64,000 bases of DNA from Fulvia fulva (Eukaryota > Ascomycota > Dothideomycetes > Mycosphaerellales > Mycosphaerellaceae). Numbering within the stretch: the first letter of the stretch is position 1; every line of letters begins with the position of its first letter. The stretch spans positions 1,550,001 through 1,614,000 of the forward strand of contig NC_063014.1 in assembly GCF_020509005.1 (NCBI RefSeq). Direction: 5' to 3'. Below are positions 13,461 through 26,600 of the stretch, piece by piece. The notes beneath the pieces were generated by a model. It had not been told where the DNA came from. It saw only the letters and a list, made by a program, of their open reading frames with translations, and searched no databases. Position numbers and translations under genes: made by a program.

Positions 13461-13979
13461 TGTTAGGGCGAGAGCCTAGCCTATAAGATATAAGAGTAAA
13501 AGCGAGAATGTAGGTACGAAGTGTAGATATAAAGGGTATAGTATGATTACTATACAAAACGAAAGACGAAGAAAGTAAGAGAGGCCTAGGGAAGGCCGGA
13601 TACTTATACGCGACCCTCGCGAGTACGTGTCCCCGTATTAATAGGGCTAACCTATACGAAGCCGCGCTTAGTAGCTTTACTTAAAACCTTATTCTAACCT
13701 GCCCTACGTTCCGAGTCTTCTACGTGCTTCTTCTAGGGTCTAGCGTAGTCGCGGGTGCTCGTAGGAGTACCGTAAGTCATATAGCTACGAGCCGAAGTAA
13801 ATCTATTAAGGTTTAGTAGAGTAGTAAATTTGGAGGGCTAGGTCCCGTAGTAAATATTACGGGGTATATAATAATTAGCGCTTATATACTAAGCTAGACT
13901 TTTACTTCTTAACGACTTCTAAGCACTCTAAGGCTCTTCTGTCCCTACCTTCTATATACTCTATAGGGAGACTATAATA
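13461..13979 (-). repeat. 3' LTR of the chromovirus
   Basis: This 519-bp repeat begins tgttaggg and ends actataata. It matches 23180-23698 apart from scattered transitions at CA/TG sites and at least one transversion. The target duplication taaga lies directly upstream. Confidence 0.93.
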
Positions 13980-16900
13980 GTAGCCCTCCCGAACAAAGCT
14001 AAGTTCCTATAAAGCCGTAGTAGTTCTATATATCGAGGATGTTTAGCTTTAGTACTAGGCTTAGGCCTAATATTATAGTCGATACACTATTAGTAAGCCC
14101 TATCGAAGAGCTTAGATTCGAAAAGCCTACCGATATTGACCTCTAGGCCGTCTACGCGGGCGTAGTATTCTTCGATTGCTTAACGATTAAAGATAATATA
14201 TTAGATAGATTCCTATAAGGTATCCTACTTAGAGTAACCTTACTATTCGACTTTATACTTAATCGGTAGTAGCCCTTTAATGTCGTTAGGCTCTACGCGG
14301 ATTCCCCGGATCTTACGGACGGTATAGTCGTTAGAAGGTAGGTTAACCGGCTCGTCGACTTCTACTTTATCGGGAGGACCTAGTATGTCTTAGTTTTAGT
14401 TTAGGAATAGGTCCTTAGCCGACGGCCGGAGGCGTACGGGATAGAAGACGTTATAGATCTTTATATTCGTAGGAAGAGCTAGACGGTAGGCGTATAAACT
14501 AATACGCTCGGTGATCTCAAAAGGACCTAGGTTCTTCTAGTTTAGCTTCTTAGAGGGGCGGTCCGTCTTAATGTTCTTAGAGTCAAGGTATACTATATCG
14601 CCTACTTAGTAGTTAGGAGCTAGCTAGCAACAACGATTAGCTTAATCCTTATAGATTACTTATATATATACTATCTCGTCGTAGACTTCTTTATAGATCT
14701 ATAAGAGTATAGTAGCGAACTCGTCTACTACTTACTCGTTTACGTCTTCGGTAGGCGGGAGAGGCTCTTCTAGTTCTATACCTATACGAGGGTAGTAACC
14801 TCTCGTAGTATAGAAGGGAGAGTAGCTAGTAGTCTCCGAGTCCTAGTTACGAGTAGCGAACGCTACCGTAGGGATATACTAAGGCCAATCCTTCTAGTAG
14901 TAGTCGACGAAGTAACGAAGGACCTGTTCGAGGACAGCGTTCGTAATTTCGGTCTAGCCGTCGGTCTGTAGCTAAAAACTAGTCGAGAGGTTATACTTAA
15001 TGCCTAGGATAGTATATAGACGCTTCTAGAAGTACGAGATAAACTAGGAGCCTCTATTAGAGGTGATGCTATCCGGGAGGCCTTAAAAGCGCTAGACGAA
15101 TTCGTAGAATAAGCGAGTAGTCTCCTTTACGGTTATACTCTAGTACGGGATTATATACCGGTCCTTAGAGTAACGGTCTACGATTACTAGAAGGGCCTTT
15201 GCCTTTACGCCGCTAAAGGTCTTACCGTAAGGAAGATCGGTAATAAAGTCTATAGTAATATACTTCTACGGACGATTAGGAGCCGGGAGAGGGTATAAGA
15301 GACCGTAGGGGCGGTAGCGGTTAGCTTTAGCTCTTCGGTAAGTAGCGTAGTTTAGTACGTAGCGGCGGACGTCCTTCTAGGAGTACGGCCACTAGTAATA
15401 CCTAGCGAGGAGCTTATAGGTCTTAGCTACGCCTAGGTGACCCCTAGAGGCGGAGTCGTAGACGATTTGAAGAATCTTAGCTCGGATATTAGAGCCTTCG
15501 GGCTACGGTACGTAAAGCTTCTTACGGAAGTAGACGACACCTTCCTAGAGCTCGTACTTAGATAGCGAGAAGCCCGGGAATGTCCTCGCGCTAGATTTAA
15601 GGGCCTAAACTAACTCTTAGGCGTCTAGGTTGGTATCGTACGCTATTCGTACTCGTGCTATAATGCCCTTAGGTTGCTCCTTATTATCAAACGCCTTAAA
15701 GTCTAATTCGGATAAGCCGTCGGTCGTTATTAAGCCCTCTTTATCGTCGTTTAAGTCCTTAGCGTCCGAGGCGTATTCTTTAGGCTCGGATTCATTATTA
15801 CTCTCGTTAAGGTAGGTAGGAGCGAGTACGAGAGTAGTAAAGGAAGCGGCGAGCGTAGGCTAGCCGTTCGATAGGTACTCTCGAAGCTCGGAAGAGAGGT
15901 TATACTCTTTAATAACTTGTTACTCTACGATTTGCTAGCCCCCTCTTCGATTAACTAGAGAGTCACTAGGGCGGCGGGTAAGGGCGTCGGCTATCGAGTT
16001 GGCCTTACCGGGCGTATACGAGATTATAAAGTTAAACCGGGAGAGGAACTCGCTCTAGCGGGCCTAGCGACGATTAAGTAGCTTGCTCTTTATAAAGTAG
16101 ACGAGGTTCTTATAGTCGGAGCTTACTTAGACGGGTATAGTAGAGCCTTTAAGATCGGGGCGCTACTCTTCGAAAGCTTTAACGATAGCGAGAAGCTCCT
16201 TGTCGTAGATCTCGTAGTTATACTCCGTAGCGGTTATCTTCTTAGAGAGAAAGGCGACAGGTAGCTAGGGAGATTTAGGCGAGCGGCGTTATAGTAGGAC
16301 ACCGCCTACTACGCCGTCGGATACGTTAGTCTCTATACGGGTCTCTAGTTCGAAATCGAAGTGCTATAGAAGCGGGTTCTTAATAAACTTTGCTTTAAGT
16401 AAGTCAAAAGCCTCCTAGTATTCGTTAGTCTAGGCAAACTTCTTACCCTTACGCGTAAGCTTCGTTAAAGGGCGTACTACGCCCGAGAATACGTAGATAA
16501 AGCGGCGGTAGAAGTTAGTAAAGCCTAGGAAACCCTAGACCTCCTTAACGTTCGTAGGAGTATCCTATTCGACGATAGCGTCGATCTTCTCTTAGTCTAT
16601 CTTAATGCCGTCTACGGTAATAATTAAACTAAGGAACTTGACTTCGGTCTTCTTAAACTCGTACTTATCGATATCGAGCTATAAGCCGGCGTCTACGAGC
16701 TTCTAAAGGACCTTATAGACGTGCTCGCGGTACTCCTCTTTAGTCTCGCTATAGACTAGGATGTCGTTAATATAGGTAGTATAGAACTGATCGAGGAACT
16801 CCTAAAGGATGTCGTTAATAAAGTTCTAGAAGGTACTAGGCCCGTTATAAACGCCGAAGGGTATAACGAGCGACTCGAATAGCCCGTAGCGAGTACGGAA

Positions 16901-19212
16901 GGCTATAAGATACTCGTGTCCTTCTACTATTTGTATCTTGTTAAACGTAGCGATAATATCGAGCTTAGTAAAGTACTTGGCCTTAGAGAGGCGTTCGAGC
17001 GTCTCCTAAATTAACGGTATTAGGTAGCGGTTCTTCTTTATAATAGCGTTTAAGCCTCGGTAGTCTACGTAGAAGTATAGGCTACCGCCGGGCTTCTTAA
17101 CGAATATAACGGGACTACTAGCGCTAGAACGGCTCGCTCGAATAAACCCCTTCTTTAGGTTTCCTTCGAGGTATCTCTTTAGGACGATAAGCTCTTCTCG
17201 GGATATAGAATATAGCGGTCCGAACGGTGTCTCTATACCTTCTTCTAGCTTAATCTTATAGTCGTAAGGGCGATAAGGAGGTAGCTCGTCTACGGCTTTA
17301 GCATCGAATACGTAGAGGATGTCGTGTGCCTAAGGAGGGACCTTCGTAGTAGGGTCGGTAGGTATACGCTTCTTATCGAGCTTCTCGAGGGCGATGTCGA
17401 TATCGCGGAGAGAGGCGGCGAAGACTTAAGCTTTAGGCTACTTAGTAGTAGTAGTGAAGGTAGCGGCGTTTACCTAGAAGATCTTAGTATACTCAGGACC
17501 GCGCTAAGGCGGCGGAGAAGGCGGAGGTACCGGAGGAACTTCTAGAGGGAAGCTAATAGTAAGGGAAGTCTAGTCGATAATAGGTCGGTATCGTCTAAAC
17601 TAGAGGAGGCCGAGGATAAACTTCTAATACGGTAGGGACGTAAGGAGGCTAGTGATCGACATACGCTTACCTCCGAGGGTAATCAACGTATATATAACAT
17701 AAGTAATCTTACTAGTAGTAGTCTCCGTGCCGTTAAAGAGTTTAAGGGTACGAGGGTACTTCAGTTCCTAGGGTTCGAGGTTAAGAGAGGTCGCGAGTTT
17801 ATAGTCTATAAAAGACTCGCCTAGTACGCTAGTGTCTATAAGAGTAAGATTAGAAGAAGAGAGTTTCTTTGAGCCGATATTTATATTCGTAACGAACGGT
17901 TTATAAGCGTAGTCCTTACCCGTCTCGTCGTATAGGTCTAGCTATACTATATTGATCCTTAACTTCTTTCCTCTCTTCGCTTTCGGTAAATGTTATTCTT
18001 AGTCTTCATCGCGTCGATAAGAAAGACCTAGGCTTTTTCCTACTTAGCGGGAGTAGTAGGAGTAGGCTCGATAGCGCCGATAGCGCCGCGAACCGGGTTA
18101 CGGGCGTTACGGGTAGCGAGCTACGGATAGTTAGCTACGATATAGCCTAGACCGCCGTAGTAGGTATAGAGTCCGGCCTAGCGACGGCGAAGCTTCTCTT
18201 CGGGAGTAAGCTTACCGTTAACGAGGCCCTAGACTCGAGGGACAGCGGTACTAGCGCTAAGATCTATAGCGTTACCTATAGAGACGGGAGGGAGAGCCGT
18301 AGGAGCGGCGGCGCCTAGTAGAGTAGCGAAGTGGCTTCCGGGACTACGAGGCTAACGACCTTAAGAACGGGAAGCGAGGAGAGAGGCGGTATATTCTATA
18401 TTAGAGTCGAGGCGCTAGTAGGTCTCGACGAGCTTACGGAAGCTTATAGTACCGACGTCCTTATCCTCGAGGGCTCGAAGAAGCTCTACTAATAAGCTAC
18501 GACGGAGAGTGCTCTTCTTAGTCTCTTCGTTATAGCCGGTAAACCCGATATCGCGGTTAAAGGCCGCGAGGTACTCGGCGAAGCTCTTGTTCTTCTAGAG
18601 GAGGTTATAGATAGCGTTCTAGGCGGTAGCTCTACGGTCTAGATCACTAAAGGTAGTACGGAGGTCCTATATTAAGGTAAGGACGTCCGGGCAGCCGATA
18701 GTCTACGTAGCGTTATCGATATAGTATTATACCTAAGCCGCGGCGTCTCCCCGAAGGAGGGAAAAGACGTACGTAACCTTGTCCTTCTCTTACGGAAAGT
18801 GGTCGGTATTAGCTAATAGCTTAATAGTAAGCTATATCTTAAATACCTCGAACTTACTCTTATTACCGTCGAACTCGTCTAGGTTATTAACCTTCTTAGA
18901 GAAGTACTAGCGGCGGTTATCGTCGGCGTACGGTACGAGGTTCTAGAAGGTGTTTATAATACCTTAAAGGTATATTACTTAGTTGTTTGTTTGCTCGACC
19001 TACTAGGCGGTCTCGCGGAAAGAGGAGACGGTACGGTTAATAAGAGCGTAGGCGGTATCGGGGTTAGCGTTTACCTAGGTACCGAAGGTAGCGGCGTTCG
19101 AGAAGGGTATATTAGCCTACTTACTAAAGTGGAATAGGGTGTCTTAGTTATCGAGGTTAATACCTTTATCGGTAGCGTAGTCGCCTATAAGGATAACTCG
19201 AGTAGTTAATAG

Positions 19213-22200
19213 ATAGATATAGATAGATATTTCATTAAGCTATTATAGTGCCCTTTGGCCTATATAGCTATGCTATCTTGTTTTTTGTATATATAGAGGG
19301 GAAACCGTATTAGTGAAACCCCCTCCTCCTTCCTGCCTGTCTTTTCCTCCTCGTTGTCGTCTTAAATTTCCCTTATTAGGGGTACGCTAGTGTTATAGGC
19401 ATGCCCTAATGACTACCCTATCTACAACCCCCCTCGCTTCCGCCTCTTATCTATCTACTCCTCCGTCTCGCTCGCGAGGCTAAACTACTAGAGGTATCCC
19501 TACTATAGTATCCACCGAGAGATTCGGCAAATGTTGCCTTTGTCCCTAATAATTGACTTATGGTCTCTCCTTCCCGCTTGGTGCCTCCAATTTCCCCTGC
19601 CTCTCGCCTACTACGGGCATCGTAGTAGTATATGTTCTAGGTTTTACGATAGGTAGCCACACTGGTAGGCTGGGCTATAGATGTCTAGTACGCGTCTCCT
19701 GAATAGGTAGGCCCTTAATCTAATGTGTTCGGACCTGATTTGGATCGCTATGCTTGCTTCGGCCCTTGTTAGGTCCCTATATAGCTAGTAATTGTGTCTC
19801 TAGAAGGCTCGGAGCGCTATCGGGCCTGTTGTCTTAGGGGGCTTCCTTTTCTAGTCCTGCTCCTATAGGTAGCTCGCTATCTATTCCGCTAGGTTTTGGG
19901 TCTTAGCCTTGCTCCCGCCGGCCTAGCGAGTCCTACGCTCCTCCTCCTTTCGTGCTAGCCATTCGGTACTTGTCTGTACGGCCGTAAAGGTAGTAAGGTC
20001 ATCCTCTTTTTAGCTTGTCCTATATCCTGCCCCTCTCCGGTAGCGGCTTTCTATCTTATTCTTTGCCTCCTAGATCGTAGTTTATGCTAGGTAACCTGTC
20101 GTCTTTACCGCGTATTGAATTCTTATTCCCCGGATATACTGGCCGATTAGTAGTATTCCTGTCTCCATTTCTACCGTGCTTATTAACGTTGTCTTATATA
20201 CGCCTAGTACCCTACGTAGGTTCCCTACCTATGTCCTGTTTAGGGGTTGCTCTATCCGTTTCGGGATCGGCTTGCCTACGCCTCCTGTTCCCTAAATCTA
20301 TGCCCCGTATAATATAGCTAGTCTGACGATCGCCTTATATATTACTCTTGCCTTATCGAATGTTGCTCCCTATATAGATGCCGTAAGCCTCTTTATCGAG
20401 GCTTTATTGACTTACGCTCGACTCTAGGCTTTCTTAATCTGTACATTCTAGCTTAGCTTCGGGTCGAGCCAGATCCCTAGTACTCGTAGCTCCGCTAATA
20501 GCTTAGTCTCGTAGCCTTGGATTCTTACCGCCGCCTTTATATTATAGTGTGTTCTCGCTTTACTAAAGTGTATAAGTTAGTACTTTTTAGGGGCGAACCG
20601 GGCACTATGCTTCTTTGCCTACTCCTCGCATTTCTTATGCCTATCTTTAAGGAGGCGACAGTTCTCTTCTGTCGAGTCTGACTAGGCTAGGATGTTTATA
20701 TCGTCTACGAACCCCGATACTAAGGTTTACGGAGAGGTGAGTAGGGGGATTAGATCCGACATAAATATCAGAAACAGGATAGGGGAGAGAGTAGATCCCT
20801 AAGGTATTCCAGTCTCTGCCTTCACCGGGTCGGACGTGTACCTTCCTAGGACTAGGTATGTCGTCCGTTCCTAGAGAAAGGAGAAGACGAACGACGTTGC
20901 CTACTAGTAGATGCCTTTCTGCTGTAGGATATGTATTAGCCTTTAGTATAAGACGTTGTCGAAGGCCCCTACGATGTCGAGGGATAGTAAGGACGCCGCT
21001 CGGTTCCTACCGTAGTGCCAGAGGGTCTGAATTTGCTCCGTAATTAGCTCCATTGCTATTAGTGTCGATCGCTAGCTTCTTCCCCCTATCTGTATTACTA
21101 GGAGTACGTGGTTATCCTCGGTAAGCTACGTAAGTCTCTAGGCTACTATCTTTTCTAGGACCTTCCCTATCGTATTTAGAAGTACTATTGGTCTGTACGA
21201 CTTAGGCTGAGTATAGTCTTCCTTCTATAGCTTGCGTAGCACTACTATTATAGACTCTCTATACGGCTTCGGGTGATACCCTAGCCGTAGGCACGCGGTA
21301 AATAGGTTTGTAAGGCTCGGCGCGATCTCTTCTCTACACTCTTTTAGTAGTACGTTTAGTATCCTGTCTAGGCCTAGGGCTTTTCGTCCCTTTAGCTTAC
21401 TTATAACTCCTGTTACTATGTTAGAGCTAACCGCCCAATCTATGTCTAGGGGTTCCGGGTATATACTCGGGTCGATGTCCGTAAGGTCTGCCTCTACTTA
21501 CGTCGAAAAGAAATAGTCGGCTAACGCTTTTGCCTTACCCCGGGGCGTAGCCTAGGCAATCCCTTCGCGGTCTACGATTAGGGGGAAGTGAGGGGCTTGT
21601 TGCTCTTTAGGTAGTCGTGCCTATTTAGCAAGTCTCTACATCTGTTCCGGGTTTTCTATAACGAGCCCGATCGTCGCTCTCTAGTCCTACAGCTTATCGC
21701 GTCTTATCTGTGCCTTCTTCTCTTATGTCGCGTGGCAGTATTACTCCTACGTCTCTTAGGTGTGCTCCTTCGTCCACTGTCGCCTTGCCCTTCTAGCCTC
21801 CCTTACCTTCGTAGAGTATTTAGGGGTCTAGAAGGCCTTCTGCTACGTTAAGGGCCGGAGTAACGGCGTGTATTGTTCCGCTGCTTACTATATAACCGAG
21901 GTAATCTGTTCCGCTACTTGATCTAGCTAAGCTGTCGTCTCGAGTTCTCTATACTATGGTAGGTTCGCTATTAGGAAGCCTCTTATGTCGTCCTAGCGTG
22001 CCTTCTTCTAGTTACGGCGTGGTTCGTTTACTAGCTCCTCTATCGCCTTCACCCCTAGCGTCGTTTAGCAAGGAAGGAATCGTATTTAGTAAGCTAGCTA
22101 CGAGATAAGGTGACAAGTCTTAACCGCGCTTTCCTACTTATCTAGCACTACCGTGTAGCCTCGTTTCGAGAGGTTAGCCCGGAGTAAAAGCTTCCCTCTA

Positions 22201-23145
22201 CGCCCTCCCTCCCTGTTTGCTCCTTAAGCCAATATCCACCTCTATAGGCCTAAGCCCTTTAGTGCTCTCTATTGACCGACATGCGTATCCGTCCTCTCGG
22301 GCTATATAGACAGTGTTAGCCGTCGCTACTAGTGTATACCACGCCCTAGGTTTTGACGCCCTTCGCGTTACCGTAGCCTATCTCTAGAAAGCGGCCGTCT
22401 ATACCTCGTAGGTTTGCTCGGGGCACACACTACGCCGGGTAGCGTACTCCTTGCGTTTCTACCTACTAACTAATATGAAGTTCCTTATTACCCTGCCCTC
22501 GATCCTCCCCGATTATAGAACTAATCCACTTATATTGTACGTCTTTTCCCCGTCCTAACAGCCGTCTTTTCCTTACTTAGGCCATCGTCTTTTCCTCGTC
22601 GCAATCTACTATATTAGACTAGGTGCGTTATGTAGCGGGATAGGCAGTGCCTTAGGCAAACCCCTCGTTCCTATACCGGGTGTTTAATAGGCCCTTATAG
22701 GCTTCGCCGCGTGTCTACCTACCTACCGTATTGCCCGCTAGCAAACACTAGATTGTTTCGTAGTCCGCTCGACGCCGTTGTATAGTCCGCTCAGTTGTTG
22801 TTCTATAGTCCGCTCGTCTAATGTTCGTCGCTTAGCCCGCTCGGTTTACGGTCTCCGGAGCTAAAAATTCTGTACTTATACTAGAGGTGTCCTATCGAGC
22901 GTATAGGCCACGGTTCCGCGCCCTTCTTACACGTAGAAAGAAGAGGGACTCGCTCCCGACACGAGTACACGCTCGTCGGATGGTTTTCATACCCGTTTTG
23001 CTAGTAGTCCTCTGTTCGCCGCGGCTTCGTCTACGCTACGCGCCCGTCGCGCCTACGACGCTCTAGCGTAAGAATACTTGGCTCTCTCGTAGCTAGACGA
23101 GAGGTTCGTAGCCGACACTACGTACAGGTGATTCTCGTCGTCGAC
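19213..23145 (-). mobile_element. LINE inserted in the 5' leader of the chromovirus
   Basis: A non-LTR element read on the minus strand. Reverse transcriptase has the K-G-R-K-A block near 21,395, and the active site F-V-D-D is near 20,715. A linker typical of the region between endonuclease and RT lies at about 22,100-21,700. The 3' end (19213 upward) is a short GATA/TATC-type simple tail. A 16-bp target-site duplication, ctcgagtagttaatag, flanks it at 19197-19212 and 23146-23161. No endonuclease domain was confirmed, so the element may be 5'-truncated or too damaged there. RIP damage is heavy but slightly lighter than in its neighbours. Confidence 0.8.
22755..22852. repeat. Four imperfect GAGCGGRCTA repeats near the LINE 5' end
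   Basis: On the plus strand, tagtccgctcg-like units recur four times at 20-30 bp spacing; the last reads tagcccgctcggt. The same core is found in the terminal repeats of the Fot-type element at 34196-36077. They lie within the stretch bounded by the LINE target duplications, in its presumed 5' untranslated part. Confidence 0.55.
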
Positions 23146-23179
23146 CTCGAGTAGTTAATAGTTTGTTAGTCTTTCGTAA

Positions 23180-23698
23180 TATTAGGGCGAGAGCCTAGCC
23201 TATAAGATATAAGAGTAAAAGCGAGAATATAGGTACGAAGTATAGATATAAATGGTATAGTATAATTGCTATATAAAACGAAAGACGAAGAAAGTAAGAG
23301 AGGCCTAGGGAAGGCCGGATACTTATACGCGACCCTCGCGAGTACGTGTCCCCGCATTAATAGGGCTAACCTATACGAAGCCGCGCTTAGTAGCTTTGCT
23401 CAAAACCTTATTCTAACCTACCCTACGTTCCGAGTCTTCTACGTACTTCTTCTAGGGTCTAGCGTAGTCGCGGGTACTCGCGGGAGTGCCGTAAGTTATA
23501 TAGCTACGAGCCGAAGTAAATCTGTTAAGGTTTAGTAGAGTAGTAAATTTGGAGGGCTAGGTCCCGTAGTAAATATTACGGGGCATATAATTCTTAGCGC
23601 TTATATACTAAGCTAGACTTTCACTTCTTAACGACTTCTAAGTACTCTAAGGCTCTTCTGTCCCTACCTTCTATATACTCTATAGGGAGACTATGACA
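23180..23698 (-). repeat. 5' LTR of the chromovirus
   Basis: Second 519-bp copy, beginning tattaggg and ending actatgaca, followed by taaga. The two LTRs carry different RIP changes (each keeps some TG/CA that the other lost), so both were mutated independently after insertion. Confidence 0.93.
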
Positions 23699-26600
23699 TA
23701 AGATACTAAGGCGAAGAACTAGGCCCTATAATAAGAAGTCGATAACCTAAAGGCTCGGCTTAAGGTAGGAGACACTATATAGAACGGAGGTAGGGGCCGC
23801 TTAGGCCGCCGACCCTCTCGTTCCCGCCTACGCGAGACCTTACTTAAGTAGCTAATACGTAAGTATCGCGAAGCTACTAGTAGAGGTAGCGGTAGTAGTA
23901 GTAGTAATAACGATAGAGATAACGATGACCGTAGTAATAATAGCCGAGGACGTAATAATAACCGTCCGTAACTAGGACCTAATAATAGTCGTGACTCGAG
24001 AATACGTAATACCCGTATCTAGATACTACTAGTTAACCTTCTAGAACGTCTCTTTACTATTAACCGTACCCTTACTCGCGGTATAGAGATCGGTAAGGGT
24101 ATACCTAACCCTAAGCACTTTAAGAACGATAACGACCCTAATTTCGACAGCTAGTATAGTAGTGTTCTCCTAAAGCTAACTATAGTAACCTTCCGTACTA
24201 AGGTAGATAGTCTACGCTTCGTATATAGGTAGACGTAAGGTAATCCTTAGCGAAGTACTAAGCCGAGGATCCCTATACCTAGATAGTAGTCCTTTAACGA
24301 GTTTAAGACTAGAGAAGAGTTATTAGATTAGATAATACGCTAATATAGTATACGTAATAAAGGAACTAAGGCTATAGTTAATATTACTACCTATAAGTAA
24401 GAACAAGGCGAAACCTTTATAGCCTTCTATACCCGCTACTCGAAGTTACGCGCCTAGATGTTATAGACCGATAAGACCGAGCTTATACTGTTCCGTAACC
24501 GACTAAACCGTAAGTACTTTATTAAGACCTTCGGCGACCGCGAAGTCGACCGCCGCCTAGATAGTATATAAGACGTTATCGAGGAGTATACCGTACTAGA
24601 CGAGAGCTTCTACGAGACAGATCGATTATACCCGTAGAAGGAGCGCCCCCGTAGTAATAGTAACTCGAACGGTAATAGCGGCTAGAATAACTAGAATAAC
24701 GGTAACGTAGTTACTAGTACCGCTACCGGTATAGTAGGTGCCTTAGTATAGCGCCTACTATAGTACGCTAGTACTAAGAAGAAGGAGGATCTACCGACAT
24801 ATCTATAGAACCTACCTACGCTTAACCGTAAGTAGCGCGAAGACCTTAAGAAGTAGGGTAAGTACTACCGCTACCGTATAGGTTCTTACGTATCGACTAA
24901 CCCTAAATACCTAATATATAGGTACGATAGCGACTACCGCCTACCGCGTCTACGTAATACTACGCCGAATCCGAACGTAAACCTTAGTTTCCTAGCCGCC
25001 GATCCGTAGTAGGGAAATAGTACGACCGCTACCTAAGCGTAGTAGATAGCGGTTACCCGAACTTCCTAGGATAGGAAGAGTATAAGATTAAGAGACACGG
25101 AATGTAAGAGACGGTAACAGACTATAGTAAGGAGCTTAAGATATCGGTATACGTACTAGATAAGTAATAGCTAGCTATATACCCTTATATAGTATTACCC
25201 GTAATAATATAATATAGAAAGGGTCGAGGCCTTATAGATTCTACTTCTACCTCTCTCTTACTTAACTAGAAATTTATACGCAAATATATAATACCCCTAA
25301 TCCCTTTAACGTAGAGCCGACGACTAATACTAGGAGATAGAACGGCTACTACGCGGTAGATTATATACGCGGCCCTTATAGACGTAGTTATCGGCGATTA
25401 TTACGAGCAAATATTATACTACGTCACCGACCTCGAATACGACATCGTCTTTAGCCTACCGTAGCTTATAGTATATAACCTAAACATCTTCTAGGAGATA
25501 AGCGAGGTAGCATTTAGATCGGATTACTGCTTTAGTCACTATCTATAGAATAAGATATCGATAATAGTATAATCCCTAAACTACCGCGAGAAGAAGAAGT
25601 AGGCACTAGTACGATACGGACTAGAGCCCTTTACTAGAGAAGTAGCGAGCTTTATAGTAGGAGGGGCAGAGCTAAACGTCTTATTATATAACCTAGAAGA
25701 TATAGACGATAAAGAAGTAGACTACTAGGGCGTTTCTTAACGCGCGTAGGGGATGTACGTATACCGGCCTAGGGCTAAGTGCTTCTATATTATGCCTACT
25801 AGGCGTAAGAGCGACGGCGGAGAGCTTAAGCTAAGTGTAATAGCTACTAATGATCTAGACCAATTCTTAAATAAGTAGTTTAATCACAATCCGAAGGAGA
25901 AGTTACCGCTAATATACTACGATATTACGGACGCTTTCTTAGCTAAGGATTATAAAGGACTCCTACCTTACCGACTAGGCGTAGATTATAAGATTTATAT
26001 TAAGCCTAATAGTCTATAAGAGCCACTATACCGCAAGCCCTACGGCCTAGCTAAGAAGGAGAACGAGGTAGTTAAGAAATAGCTAGACGAGCAAATATCT
26101 AAAGGGAAGGTACGGAAAGTAGGGCAAAAGACGAGCTAGTCTCCTACACTAGTACTAGTAGTACGTAAGCCTAGAGGTAGGCTACGTGTTTATATCGACT
26201 ATAGAGGATTAAATGCGATCACTATTAAGAACCGGTATCCGATTCCCTTAATATAAGAGACGCTTAACCGTATATACGGCAAGAAGTACTTCACGAAGCT
26301 AGACATTATAGTAGCCTTTAACAAGTTACGGATAGCTAAAGGGCACGAGTAGTTAACGGCGTTTACGACACAATACGGTATCTACGAGTGTCTAGTGTTG
26401 CCATTCGGCTTATATAACGGACTAGTATCGTTCTAATTATATATTAACAAGGTCTTATAAGAATACCTAGACGACTTTATATCGGCCTACCTAGATGACG
26501 TGCTTATCTTTAGTAACACCTTAGAGGAGCATATTAAATACGTACGGAAGGTTCTTACTAAGCTACGCGATATAGGACTTATAGTAGATATCGACAAAAG

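Larger units (their letters stand above)
13461..23698 (-). mobile_element. Ty3/gypsy chromovirus-type retrotransposon, RIP-inactivated, itself split by a LINE
   Basis: This is a 10,238-bp insertion (about 6.3 kb without the nested LINE) with 519-bp LTRs and TSD taaga (13456-13460 and 23699-23703). Coding on the minus strand: gag from about 19,185 to 18,000, with a zinc knuckle at 18,168-18,124 in which all four ligands are mutated to Tyr; protease about 17,950-17,600; RT about 17,300-16,400, its YxDD box mutated to Y-I-N-D near 16,765; RNase H about 16,400-15,900; integrase about 15,500-14,600; and a chromodomain at about 14,273-14,140 with the V-E-W-Q-G-Y-type core. A purine-rich tract (GGGAGGG on the minus strand, about 13,992-13,984) precedes the left LTR, as a polypurine tract should. 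It inserted within gag of the outer gypsy element. Confidence 0.9.

Noticed and set aside
23266..23535. 89-aa open frame (plus) and 63-aa frame (minus) in the same place
   Set aside because: Both lie inside the 519-bp LTR of the chromovirus; the other LTR copy breaks them.
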